Assembly (NCBI GenBank): GCA_023410155.1
Contig: JAEYQF010000280.1
Span: 1 to 16,160 of the forward strand
From: Verrucomicrobiota bacterium
Lineage (GTDB): Bacteria; Verrucomicrobiota; Verrucomicrobiia; Opitutales; Opitutaceae
DNA: 16,160 bases
Direction: 5' to 3'
The notes beneath the pieces are model-generated. The model was not told the origin of the DNA. It saw nothing but the letters and a program-made list of their open reading frames with translations, and made no database searches. Below, piece by piece: positions 7,179-13,722 of the stretch (positions within the stretch are counted from its first letter, which is position 1; the number at the start of each line of letters is the position of its first letter). Both the position numbers and the translations under genes were made by a program.

Positions 7179-7691
7179 CTACACCGGCAGCTGGGCCACG
7201 GCAGGTCCGACCAACGGCTGAACTCCTAGCGAAAGAAGATAGAGCCGTGCGCATGCCTTCGCGTCAGAGAGGGCCTCGTGATGATCGAGAGGAATGCGAT
7301 GCGTGGCGCAGAGGGCCGCCAAGTTCTGCCGGTAGATCCGATAGGTGCAGACCGGCAAGAAGTGCGGAGCGGGCAGACCGTAGTGTGCAGCTGTCTTCAC
7401 CAGGACATCGAAATCGAAGCTGTGCCCGTTGTGCGCGACCAGCGTGCATCCTTCGATGTAATGGCTCAGGTCCGGCCACAACTCGCCAAAAGTCGGCGCG
7501 TGCTCAGTCATCGAAGCATCGATTCCATGGATGTCAGTGAACCGGGCGATATACCAATTGCCCGGCGGCCGAATGAGGCGAGAAATCTCCTGGACCACTC
7601 TGCCATTTTCCACGCGCACCAAGCCGACTTGGCAGATGCTGGTGCGGGTGTAGTTCGCCGTCTCGAAGTCGATCGCGGTGAAGGTAGGCAT
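7179..7691 (-). CDS. DEDDh-family 3'-5' exonuclease (DnaQ-like)
   Basis: A compact 170-aa exonuclease domain with little else. Exo I is AIDFETAN (D8, E10), Exo II is HNGHSFDFDVL (D93), and Exo III is HHEALSDAKAC (H138, D143), giving the complete DEDDh set of metal and general-base residues. It resembles the stand-alone PolC/DnaQ-type exonucleases, which remove nucleotides from DNA or RNA 3' ends. It begins 15 bp after the zinc-finger gene and ends 88 bp before hsdM, all on the same strand, so it is likely co-transcribed with the LRR and zinc-finger genes. That placement suggests a nucleic-acid degrading effector or repair role in the island rather than polymerase proofreading. The fold call is firm; substrate and role are inferred. 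Confidence 0.93.
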   Translation of the reverse strand: MPTFTAIDFETANYTRTSICQVGLVRVENGRVVQEISRLIRPPGNWYIARFTDIHGIDASMTEHAPTFGELWPDLSHYIEGCTLVAHNGHSFDFDVLVKTAAHYGLPAPHFLPVCTYRIYRQNLAALCATHRIPLDHHEALSDAKACARLYLLSLGVQPLVGPAVAQLPV

Positions 7692-7706
7692 CGAAAGCTG
7701 GAGCCG

Positions 7707-7958
7707 CTACAGTGCGGGAGCGTGGCGCCCCTTGCCAGCACCGAGTGGGTGGCGCTGACACGAGCCGGAGGTGAGGGAAAAAATCGAGTAGCCGGGGTGA
7801 CCACAATACTTGCACGAGTAGCTCTTCTTGGAGCTTCCCTCGTAGAGTTTGTGGCGCCCGCGGCCCGGACCGTCCGGGTGCCGCTGACAGGAACTCGCGG
7901 TAAGGGCAAAGACCAAGGAGGTTTGGTGGCCGCAGTATTCGCAGGTATAGGTCGTCAT
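7707..7958 (-). CDS. small tandem zinc-finger repeat protein
   Basis: An 83-aa protein made almost entirely of two copies of one unit. Unit 1 has C6, C9, H11, C24, H27 and H36; unit 2 has C49, C52, H54, C67, H70 and H79. This gives C-x2-C-x-H-x12-C-x2-H-x8-H with a 43-residue period. Both units carry YCGH, a Leu-Thr turn, CQRHP and G-R/K-GRH. The Cys/His pattern implies one zinc per unit, with nucleic-acid or protein binding as the probable role. I recall repeats of this type, often ending H-x-PAL as here, from Verrucomicrobiota-like genomes, but know no function. The start at 7958 is set by an ATGA overlap with the LRR stop. Longer in-frame openings upstream only translate the LRR gene out of frame. 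Confidence 0.85.
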   Translation of the reverse strand: MTTYTCEYCGHQTSLVFALTASSCQRHPDGPGRGRHKLYEGSSKKSYSCKYCGHPGYSIFSLTSGSCQRHPLGAGKGRHAPAL

Positions 7959-9013
7959 GATGATATGCGGAGGGGCTGGGACGCTGGCGCCCGAGTTCGC
8001 GCCGGTGAGTCGAGTGGCAGTAGCGCGTAGTGGTAGACCGCTGGCGGACGCCACCCTGAGCCGAACGGATTCCCGGCAGTTAGCAAAACGGTGAGCGCCG
8101 GAAGCGCGTCCGCAGATGTAGCTATGGGTAGATCGGTCAGGCGATTCTGAGTGAGAGAACAGAACGTGAGGCTGCGCAGCGCAGTGAAAGTCGCCGGCAA
8201 TTCGATCAGTTCGTTTCGGCTCACGACCAGTCGTCGCAGCGATTTCAACCGATGCAATCCCTGCGGAAGTTGACTCAGGCGATTGTCGCTGACGTCCAGT
8301 AGCTCCAACTCTGCTAGATCCGTGATCGATTCGGGAAGCGCTCGGATCTGATTCTCCTGAACCCATAGCTCACGCAGGCGCTTTAGTTTGCTAATCTTAG
8401 CCGGAAGAACTTGGAGTCGGTTTCCCTGTAGCCTCAGCACCTCGAGATTTTCGAGTTCGCAAAGATCGTCCGGGAGGTGTTCGAGCTGGTTGTAGGAGAG
8501 ATCAAGCTCCCTCGCCTCGCGAAGATTGCTCAGTGATGGGAGGAGTCGCAGACGATTGCGCGACAGGTCCAGGACCCGGAGCTGACCGCCCGGGTGAAAA
8601 CATCCGTCTGGAAAGGCCGTGATGTTGTTTTGGGCGAGCGAGAGAAGCTTCAGTCCGGCAGGCGCCCGAAAGTGCGGGTGGACAGCCTCCAAGGCAGTGT
8701 TTCGGAGATTGAGAGTTTCGAGATTGCTCAGCGAGGCGATGAACTCAGGAAATCGTGCAAGAGGATTGGCGGAGAGATTGAGAACGCGGAGAGACACGCA
8801 GGATCTGAGTGACGAGGGCAATTCTCCGAGGAGGTTGTGGTTGAGATGCAGAGCCTCCAGTTTCGTGCAGGCCGAAAGCTCCGCGGGGATACGGCGTAGG
8901 CGATTGAAGCCCGCACGTAGCTCCCGAAGGCTGCCAGTGGAAAGCCACGCGGAGGGTAGCGTATCCAGCCCCTTTCCGGCTACATTGAGGATCTCGGCGG
9001 CATTCTTCGGCAC
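7955..9013 (-). CDS. leucine-rich-repeat protein, cytoplasmic
   Basis: A 352-aa protein built of about 12 consecutive leucine-rich repeats of roughly 23 residues, LxxLxLxxNxLxxLPxxIxxLx, from about residue 14 to 310. Clear examples are LRVLDLSRNRLRLLP, LEVLRLQGNRLQVLP and LELLDVSDNRLSQLP. There is no signal peptide or membrane segment, so it should act in the cytoplasm as a binding scaffold. The C-terminal 40 residues leave the repeat pattern. The start is a GTG at 9013 with AGGG about six bases upstream; the reading frame is closed by a stop at 9059-9061. A palindrome shared with the WYL gene lies 21 bp upstream. It overlaps the zinc-finger gene by ATGA. LRRs of this type are known as ligand sensors, so a recognition role in this operon is plausible but unproven. 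Confidence 0.9.
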   Translation of the reverse strand: MPKNAAEILNVAGKGLDTLPSAWLSTGSLRELRAGFNRLRRIPAELSACTKLEALHLNHNLLGELPSSLRSCVSLRVLNLSANPLARFPEFIASLSNLETLNLRNTALEAVHPHFRAPAGLKLLSLAQNNITAFPDGCFHPGGQLRVLDLSRNRLRLLPSLSNLREARELDLSYNQLEHLPDDLCELENLEVLRLQGNRLQVLPAKISKLKRLRELWVQENQIRALPESITDLAELELLDVSDNRLSQLPQGLHRLKSLRRLVVSRNELIELPATFTALRSLTFCSLTQNRLTDLPIATSADALPALTVLLTAGNPFGSGWRPPAVYHYALLPLDSPARTRAPASQPLRISS

Positions 9014-9034
9014 GCCCCACCCTATCGCAGAGCT

Positions 9035-9051
9035 ACGACAATATACGTCGC
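9035..9051. promoter_or_regulatory. palindrome upstream of the LRR gene, candidate WYL operator
   Basis: Plus strand reads ACGAC-AATATAC-GTCGC, arms of 5 bp with one mismatch around a 7-base centre. It agrees at 14 of 17 positions with the element in front of the WYL gene (11164-11180). On the minus strand the centre contains TATATT, a good -10 hexamer match, 21 bp before the LRR start codon, so a bound repressor could block this promoter. It lies in the 49-bp gap between two genes. Confidence 0.55.
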
Positions 9052-9062
9052 GCAGGGGTCAG

Positions 9063-9563
9063 TCACGTCGGCGGTCTCGCCGCAACGCGCCGCTCAAGTT
9101 CAGACCAATCTTGTGGATTCCAGATCCGGCCGCGCTCCAGTTCTCCACAAACGATGAGATCGCGATCTGCCCGTAGCCATTTCACCTGAGCTGATGTCAG
9201 CGAGAATGAATACCCGGGCGGCGAGCAGATCCGTGAGGTGCAGACCTGTGGGTCCAATCCGAGCGCCTGAGCATGCGTTTCCAAAAGACGCGCGACGGCG
9301 TTTTCTGTGGGGATCGAGGTGGAGTCGGGAGCCAGGCGTTCAAAGACCCATTTCATGAAGCGAGCGGTCGCTGGCTGGAGCAGCAGGCTGTGCGCTTGCG
9401 GTTTGCCTTCGCAGAGTCCGTCCGGGATCACCAGCCAGTGCGTCGGATCAGAGCCAGCCCAAACCTTGGGAAGGCGGAAAGTGAAATTTCTCGTCAGCCG
9501 ACGACTGAAGCGTCCCGAGTAGAACGGGCGCAAATGCGCGGAGGCAAGAGAGGCATGGTTCAT
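9063..9563 (-). CDS. hypothetical protein, first gene of the minus-strand run
   Basis: A 166-aa protein, not recognised. It starts MNHASLASAHLRPFY and shows a basic stretch (SRRLTRNFTFRLPKVW) and a LVIPDGLCEGKPQAHSL segment. The C-terminus reads WLRADRDLIVCGELERGRIWNPQDW. It is soluble by eye, without signal peptide, membrane segment or a Cys/His cluster. It is 49 bp upstream of the LRR gene on the same strand, and its start faces the plus-strand membrane-protein gene across 87 bp, where divergent promoters should lie. Possible co-transcription with the LRR operon is the only clue to its role. Confidence 0.7.
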   Translation of the reverse strand: MNHASLASAHLRPFYSGRFSRRLTRNFTFRLPKVWAGSDPTHWLVIPDGLCEGKPQAHSLLLQPATARFMKWVFERLAPDSTSIPTENAVARLLETHAQALGLDPQVCTSRICSPPGYSFSLTSAQVKWLRADRDLIVCGELERGRIWNPQDWSELERRVAARPPT

Positions 9564-9611
9564 GGGTAGACTTTCGGCGGAACTACAATGTCATCTCGCG
9601 TTCATCGTGGC

Positions 9612-9628
9612 GCGACGCATTCCGACGT
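9612..9628. promoter_or_regulatory. weak third match to the shared palindrome in a divergent promoter region
   Basis: GCGACGCATTCCGACGT matches the minus-strand form of the WYL-upstream element at 13 of 17 positions, but its own arms are not complementary throughout. It lies between the divergent starts at 9563 and 9651. The location fits an operator; the match could be chance in GC-rich DNA. Confidence 0.25.
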
Positions 9629-9650
9629 CCGCCCCAAGTAGTCTGCACGG

Positions 9651-10127
9651 ATGCAAAGCCTGCTAATCATCTTATCTATCTGGGGTATATTTGGGATCAT
9701 TGGTTTCGCGATTCCATTAGGACGGCGCCGTTCACTTTACGCGAGTCACTCCGATCTTGCCCGATGCATTCTGGCTCCTGCTCTTCTAATCTTGGCGATG
9801 GCTCCCAATCTGGTGGGGCCAATTGCAGGGGTTGCGTGCGCTGCTTTGTTCTTCGTGGTGCCGGCTGTGATGCGGACGTCATTTCAACAGGCACAATCCG
9901 GCTTGGATCTTCTACCCGTATTCGCTGCTCGAACACTCCTTCCTCTGATCGCTGCTGTTGCCTTGGGGGGCACTATCTATTGCGCAGGAAGGGGCCTTGA
10001 CGGTGAGTTCGACTGGAAGCGTCGCGCACTCAACCTTGGCATGGCGGTGTTCTCCTTCATGTTCGGGGCTATGGGCGCGCGCGACCTCCGTCGCGAATGG
10101 CGCAAGGTGGGTAACGCTCAGCGTTGA
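9651..10127 (+). CDS. small integral membrane protein
   Basis: A 158-aa protein with four or five hydrophobic segments: about 3-24 (LLIILSIWGIFGIIGFAI), 37-51, 53-73 (GPIAGVACAALFFVV), 94-111 and 127-143. Short basic loops (GRRRS near 24-28, DWKRR near 121-125) and a basic tail (RDLRREWRK) mark the likely cytoplasmic sides. Family not recognised. It is the only plus-strand gene in the left and central part of the window, divergent from the minus-strand operon. Its last 10 bases overlap the end of the WYL regulator gene, so the two converge. Membrane proteins next to defence genes can be effectors or immunity factors, but nothing here shows that. Confidence 0.75.
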   Translation: MQSLLIILSIWGIFGIIGFAIPLGRRRSLYASHSDLARCILAPALLILAMAPNLVGPIAGVACAALFFVVPAVMRTSFQQAQSGLDLLPVFAARTLLPLIAAVALGGTIYCAGRGLDGEFDWKRRALNLGMAVFSFMFGAMGARDLRREWRKVGNAQR

Positions 10128-11152
10128 GCCGCGTAATTAGCGCACGCAGTGGCAAGCGAGTCGCGAATTTCTTCACGCAGCCACTTCGGTTTCAGAACCG
10201 TCATGGCTGATCCTTGAGAGAGGATCCACCATCTGAGTTGCCAGGAGTCGGGGAGGTCGACCCTCAGGATGTAGTCGGCTGCGGTGGCTCTTAGCGTCTG
10301 GGAAGAACCTAGCGGTGTCTCCGCGAGGTAGACCGCCAGATCGGCAGAAACCTTGGCTTCCAAACTGACCGAGTCTCCCGCCTTGAAGTCCATCGCGCCC
10401 GACTTGAGGTAGTCGTCCAAGGAGAAGCCCCGGGGCGGAATGACCCTCTCGTCCAAAATCGTGGCGCTGCGGATTCGATGAAGTGCATACAAACGCACAT
10501 CCGAATACTCGTAAGCGCTCGCGACCAGATATGAAATCGCTCCGCGCTGCACGAGGGCCAATGGATGAAGCCGCAGATCGGACGGACGAGAGTCGCGAGG
10601 CCCGAGGTAAGAGACCGACAATTGTTGCTCTGCGGCGAGCGCTTCCTGCACCCCGCGCAGCACCTTCGGAACCACCGCGGGCGGGGTCACGGGTAGCGCG
10701 GGAGGAACATAACGCACCTTCTCAGCCCACTTGGAGTAGCGATGCCCTTTCAACGCGGAGAGCTTCGCATAAGCGAGAGCAAACCGGGGTCGAATCTGTT
10801 CGAGCAAAGCTGAAGGAAGGATGCTTTGGAGCGTGCTCTCTGCGAGCACGAGGGACAACGCGTCTGCCATGCCGACGCTCGTGAAATCGCATTGGCGACC
10901 GGGCATCCAGTGCCAGCCGAAGGGAGGACACCGGTCGTTGCATCTGATTCCAAAGAGTCGAGCCAGCTCAACCAGATCACGTTCCACGGTCCGCTTGCTT
11001 ACTTGAAACTGCCCGTCCTCCTGGAGATAGCGCGTTAGGTCGCCGGCGGTGATTCCGGGAGCGGCGTGCGGCAGCTTCTTCAGAATCTCCCAGTGGCGGG
11101 CCAAGGTGAGGTGAATGGAGGATTTCGGCACAGGCTTGAGAGCATCCATCAT
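10118..11152 (-). CDS. WYL-domain transcriptional regulator
   Basis: A 344-aa protein. The N-terminal winged-helix domain (about 15-70) reads LTLARHWEILKKLP and then VSKRTVERDLVELARLFGI, the usual DeoR-like recognition helix of this family. The middle carries a WYL domain: LHPLALVQRGAISYLVA, then DVRLYALHRIRSATIL. The W of the WYL triad is replaced, giving ISYL, which is common in the family. A C-terminal WCX-like part contains SWQLRWWILSQGSAM. WYL proteins, including BrxR/CapW-type repressors, sense a ligand and control defence operons. Two ATGs lie at 11152 and 11149; the first is used. A perfect 5-bp-arm palindrome 11 bp upstream suggests autoregulation, and a near copy precedes the LRR gene. 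It ends overlapping the convergent membrane-protein gene. Confidence 0.92.
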   Translation of the reverse strand: MMDALKPVPKSSIHLTLARHWEILKKLPHAAPGITAGDLTRYLQEDGQFQVSKRTVERDLVELARLFGIRCNDRCPPFGWHWMPGRQCDFTSVGMADALSLVLAESTLQSILPSALLEQIRPRFALAYAKLSALKGHRYSKWAEKVRYVPPALPVTPPAVVPKVLRGVQEALAAEQQLSVSYLGPRDSRPSDLRLHPLALVQRGAISYLVASAYEYSDVRLYALHRIRSATILDERVIPPRGFSLDDYLKSGAMDFKAGDSVSLEAKVSADLAVYLAETPLGSSQTLRATAADYILRVDLPDSWQLRWWILSQGSAMTVLKPKWLREEIRDSLATACANYAAQR

Positions 11153-11163
11153 AGGACGTTAGC

Positions 11164-11180
11164 GCGACAGAATACGTCGC
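11164..11180. promoter_or_regulatory. palindromic operator candidate upstream of the WYL gene
   Basis: GCGAC-AGAATAC-GTCGC: perfect 5-bp arms around 7 bases, 11 bp before the WYL start codon. On the minus strand the centre gives TATTCT, a possible -10 element. The related site at 9035-9051 supports it being the binding site of the WYL protein. Binding is inference. Confidence 0.6.
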
Positions 11181-11263
11181 ATAGCCTTGCAGATCACGGC
11201 GAGGGAGACTCATCGCGGTCTGCTCGTGGCTGCCGGTGTCCTGGATTCGTTGACCTACCAAGC

Positions 11264-11593
11264 TCACTGGCCGTGCGGGTAGGGTTCCTCCAATGGACCA
11301 AAATAACCCGGGAATCGAGTATGCACCTCTTTGAGGGCGGCTTCCCAAGCGTCCGTTGCGGCTGGATCGCCTGCCTCGAAGGCCCGTCGCATCTCCTCTC
11401 CAGCCTCGATCAGAAAACGACGTTGAGACTTGAGCGAGTCTGTCGAGTTCATGCACAGCCGGACAAAATCACCTCGCAGCAACTCTGCCTTCTTCTTCTG
11501 GGCAGAAACCGCCCGTTCGTGCGCCTCGGCCGAAATGACCGGTCCATGAGCCGCGTGCGTCCATACCTCGATACCATCGCTGGTGTAGTTCAT
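11264..11593 (-). CDS. hypothetical protein, 109 aa
   Basis: A small acidic-to-neutral soluble protein, not recognised. The N-terminus (MNYTSDGIEVWTH) is followed by a long predicted helix rich in Ala/Glu/Lys (SAEAHERAVSAQKKKAELL), then SQRRFLIEAGEEMRRAF and WEAALKEVHTRFPGYFG. It lies between the M28 peptidase gene (154 bp away) and the WYL gene (110 bp away) on the same strand. Its codon use resembles that of its neighbours, and the frame closes cleanly, so I take it as real. No function suggested. Confidence 0.6.
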   Translation of the reverse strand: MNYTSDGIEVWTHAAHGPVISAEAHERAVSAQKKKAELLRGDFVRLCMNSTDSLKSQRRFLIEAGEEMRRAFEAGDPAATDAWEAALKEVHTRFPGYFGPLEEPYPHGQ

Positions 11594-11747
11594 ATGTGTT
11601 TTTTTGAGTGCCGGCAGAAGGCGAGATTGGTCGAACAGCCTCTGCGGGCACTGCTACCCGTCGAGCGCCGGAGGCTTTTCGAGCAGCACCACGAACCTCT
11701 CTGACTCAGCTGGAAAGCTCGCCTGCAGTTTGGCGGCGGGTTGCCGA

Positions 11748-12770
11748 CTACCAGCGCAGGCCTGCAAGGAGCATCGCAGCAAACGCGTCCACGTCATCCC
11801 GAGTATCCATCCGACGGATATTCAGGAACCTCAGCCATGGTCCGAGCGCTCGACGTATCGTTCTGGCTTCCATCAAAGCGCTAAAATCCTGAGCCGGGGG
11901 CTCCTTTAACATCTCCATCGTAGTTAGCCGACGAGCAGTTTCTGAAACCAGAGATGTTATGCGCGCCATCTTCTGGTAGTTCAGCTTCTCCGGTGTGTCG
12001 GTTGGTTGGTGATAGTGCTCCCAAGGAGCACACGTGAAGAAGAGATACGGCACCCCTTCCCGGCGGAATGCGTAGTGATCACTCATGTCCGGCAGATAAT
12101 CGTTCTTCAGAGCAATCAAGCTGATCTTCTCGGGAGTAAGCGCCCCAACTAGGTCTGCGAGTGCCGGATTACTTTCCGCTCCTTGCACGGCGAGCAGACG
12201 TCGGATAGGAGGTGGCGTCAGGAGACCAAGTTGTGGCAGCGTCACGTCGTGTCCGACGAGATCGAGAATGATCGCCGCGTGAAATCCTCGGTCGTCGCTC
12301 TGATCCTCGCAGAACCTGACGCTCCCCATGGCCTCAGCCTGGAAGTAGGGCGGCTCCTCGGCGTCGAAAATCGCGATCACAACGTCTCGTTCGAGCACAA
12401 CGGTCGAGAGCTGAGCAATGGCTCTCAGTGCGACGGCCACAGCAGCGGCGTTGTCGTCCGCACACGGGTGCGGAATGACGCTGTCGTAGTGGGCACCGAT
12501 GAGGATAGGCGCTAAACTGCGATCGCGGCCGGCGAGCACGCCGGCAAAGTTAGTGAACGCCTCGCCGTTGCAGTGGTAAGGCAGCGAAAAAGCATCACCC
12601 CGGTAGGGATCGAGGCGAAGTGACTTCAGGTTCGCCTCAACCCAGGCCGCCGCTTGTGCGTGGCCCGGGCTGCCAACCATGCGGCCTCCCGGCAGGGCAA
12701 GTTCGCGAACCATTTTTCTGAGTTTTGCTGGGAGTGCGGCGTCGGGAGTCACGTCAGGTGATGATTCCAT
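11748..12770 (-). CDS. M28-family zinc peptidase
   Basis: A 340-aa metallopeptidase with the full set of M28 metal ligands in order: H94 in GAHYDS, D105 in CADDNAA, E138/E139 in DAEEP (catalytic and ligand), D170 in ILDLVGHD, and H254 in EHYHQPTDTPE. SDHYAFRREGVPYLFF (230-245) is also typical. The family contains aminopeptidases and glutaminyl-cyclase-like enzymes. The QPTDTPEKLN ending of the catalytic domain favours peptidase or QC-like activity, but the sequence alone does not separate them. There is no signal peptide, unlike many M28 proteins, so it is predicted to be cytoplasmic. It follows the GIY-YIG-like gene by 38 bp and may share its transcript. A link to defence is not evident; it may be ordinary cargo. 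Confidence 0.9.
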   Translation of the reverse strand: MESSPDVTPDAALPAKLRKMVRELALPGGRMVGSPGHAQAAAWVEANLKSLRLDPYRGDAFSLPYHCNGEAFTNFAGVLAGRDRSLAPILIGAHYDSVIPHPCADDNAAAVAVALRAIAQLSTVVLERDVVIAIFDAEEPPYFQAEAMGSVRFCEDQSDDRGFHAAIILDLVGHDVTLPQLGLLTPPPIRRLLAVQGAESNPALADLVGALTPEKISLIALKNDYLPDMSDHYAFRREGVPYLFFTCAPWEHYHQPTDTPEKLNYQKMARITSLVSETARRLTTMEMLKEPPAQDFSALMEARTIRRALGPWLRFLNIRRMDTRDDVDAFAAMLLAGLRW

Positions 12771-12808
12771 ATGGAGTGGAGTTCGTCAGGATGGTAGGCG
12801 CGTTAATC

Positions 12809-13300
12809 TCATCTCGAGTAAGCGGTAAAACCCTCCTGCCGGAGAATCGCCGCGGCTTCCTGCTCCCACGCCTCATCGCTCTCCAAGGAACGGGTCGTGA
12901 GTTCCACGAGACGACGAAGACCCGCGACGGACATCCTGCGGCCAAGCACGACTTCTTCGCGAATCTCGACTAAGCGGCGGCCGTGAAGGCGGACGAGACG
13001 ACTGCCTTTGTAGCCGCTAAAGTGATTGTGAAGACGCTCAGCAGGCGTAAGCGCAGTGAGCCCGACATATATGACAGGCGCTCCGGAGGCAGCATTCGGA
13101 TTCTGCTCCAGGATTTTGCGGCGAAATCGGCCGGAGATCGTGGACAACGAATCGAGCTCCACCAAGTAGACGATATTTCCAGCTCCATCGCTCCGACCGC
13201 GGACGGACTTAGTGGCGAGTCCATCGGTCGTCTCGAAGCAACGTTGGCCACAATACGGGCAGACGGGTCGAGTATCACTTGCAAGGAGAGGCGGGTTCAT
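12809..13300 (-). CDS. GIY-YIG-like nuclease family protein
   Basis: A 163-aa protein. After an N-terminal CPYCGQRC cluster it shows NIVYLVELDS, then a 26-residue insert, then APVIYVGLTALTPAERLHNH, GYKGSRLVRLHGRRL and a final EQEAAAILRQEGF helix. VYLVEL and IYVGLT correspond to the GIY and YIG strands. The Arg of AERLHNH and the Glu in the last helix would be the remaining catalytic residues. The distance between the two strands is much longer than in the classic domain, but I recall an uncharacterised family with this layout and the YVG-x-T-x-L-T-P-x-ER block. The start at 13300 is chosen because the 21 residues before MNPPLLASDT look like noise. DNA cleavage is inferred from the fold; no partner gene is obvious. 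Confidence 0.75.
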   Translation of the reverse strand: MNPPLLASDTRPVCPYCGQRCFETTDGLATKSVRGRSDGAGNIVYLVELDSLSTISGRFRRKILEQNPNAASGAPVIYVGLTALTPAERLHNHFSGYKGSRLVRLHGRRLVEIREEVVLGRRMSVAGLRRLVELTTRSLESDEAWEQEAAAILRQEGFTAYSR

Positions 13301-13359
13301 GGCGCCGATTATATGGGCTGCACCCAAAATTTCGGGCCGAATTGGCCGGCTCCCGCTTC

Positions 13360-13377
13360 GCACCCCTTTAGGGGTGC
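13360..13377. repeat. perfect 7-bp hairpin upstream of the GIY-YIG-like gene
   Basis: GCACCCC-TTTA-GGGGTGC, a stable stem with a 4-base loop, 60 bp upstream of the start at 13300. Neither strand has a clean T-run after it, so it is a poor intrinsic terminator. It may be an operator or an RNA 5' leader structure. Confidence 0.45.
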
Positions 13378-13640
13378 ATTTCCGAAAAAATTAAATTGAC
13401 GGCGTTTTCAGCTAATCGCGCGACCGGGCGACTTCCGCGCGCTGAAAGTGTCGAACCGCTCTCTGCCTACAGATGCCGCAGCGATGCTGGGCCGAGTCGC
13501 CAGCTTGGGATGGAAACACCCTCACCCTTGCTGTGCGTCGCGACCTCATGGAGAAACTCTGCGCGCTTGGGTCAGTCACGCCGATAGCGACACAGGATCT
13601 AACCTGTAGGCTTAAGTGGCTCAACCGATCCGCCTGAGAC

Positions 13641-13658
13641 TACTATTTTGGGATAGTA
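13641..13658 (+). promoter_or_regulatory. palindrome 1 upstream of hipB, operator candidate
   Basis: TACTAT-TTTGGG-ATAGTA, perfect 6-bp arms, ending 64 bp before the hipB start. Together with the next palindrome it brackets a possible promoter (TTGGGA at 13648-13653 and TACTTA at 13671-13676, 17 bp apart; weak matches). HipB proteins repress their own operon from paired palindromes, so this fits autoregulation. Confidence 0.45.
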
Positions 13659-13668
13659 AATTCAATCT

Positions 13669-13684
13669 ACTACTTAAAAGTAGT
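13669..13684 (+). promoter_or_regulatory. palindrome 2 upstream of hipB, operator candidate
   Basis: ACTACTT-AA-AAGTAGT, perfect 7-bp arms around two bases, 38 bp before the hipB start and 10 bp from palindrome 1. Both share the TACT/AGTA core, which suggests binding of the same dimeric HTH protein. The binding protein is inferred to be HipB. Confidence 0.5.
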
Positions 13685-13722
13685 TTCTTGCAAAAACCAC
13701 ATCTAGGTAGTATCCGTCAAAA

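Larger units (their letters stand above)
13301..13722. other. gene-free region between the GIY-YIG-like gene and hipB
   Basis: There are 422 bp with no convincing gene. Short open frames (for example 13396-13587 plus and 13412-13624 minus) have no recognisable protein features and cross in antisense. The stretch holds a strong hairpin at 13360-13377, an AT-rich patch near 13386-13400, and two operator-like palindromes just before hipB (13641-13658 and 13669-13684). Divergent promoters for the GIY-YIG-like gene and hipBA must lie here. No tRNA or attachment-site repeat was seen. Confidence 0.6.

Noticed and set aside
7278..8030. 250-codon plus-strand open frame
   Set aside because: Antisense to the exonuclease and zinc-finger genes, both with clear motifs.
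11066..11704. 212-codon plus-strand open frame
   Set aside because: Antisense to the 109-aa gene and the WYL start; no recognisable feature, and it would destroy the better-supported minus-strand gene.
13396..13624. Short open frames of 63 (plus) and 70 (minus) codons in the gene-free region
   Set aside because: They overlap in antisense, have poor starts and no protein features.
13560..13635. Possible tRNA-like or attachment sequence with ACAGG...CCTGT arms
   Set aside because: No cloverleaf, T-arm motif or CCA end could be built; arms of 5 bp are common by chance.
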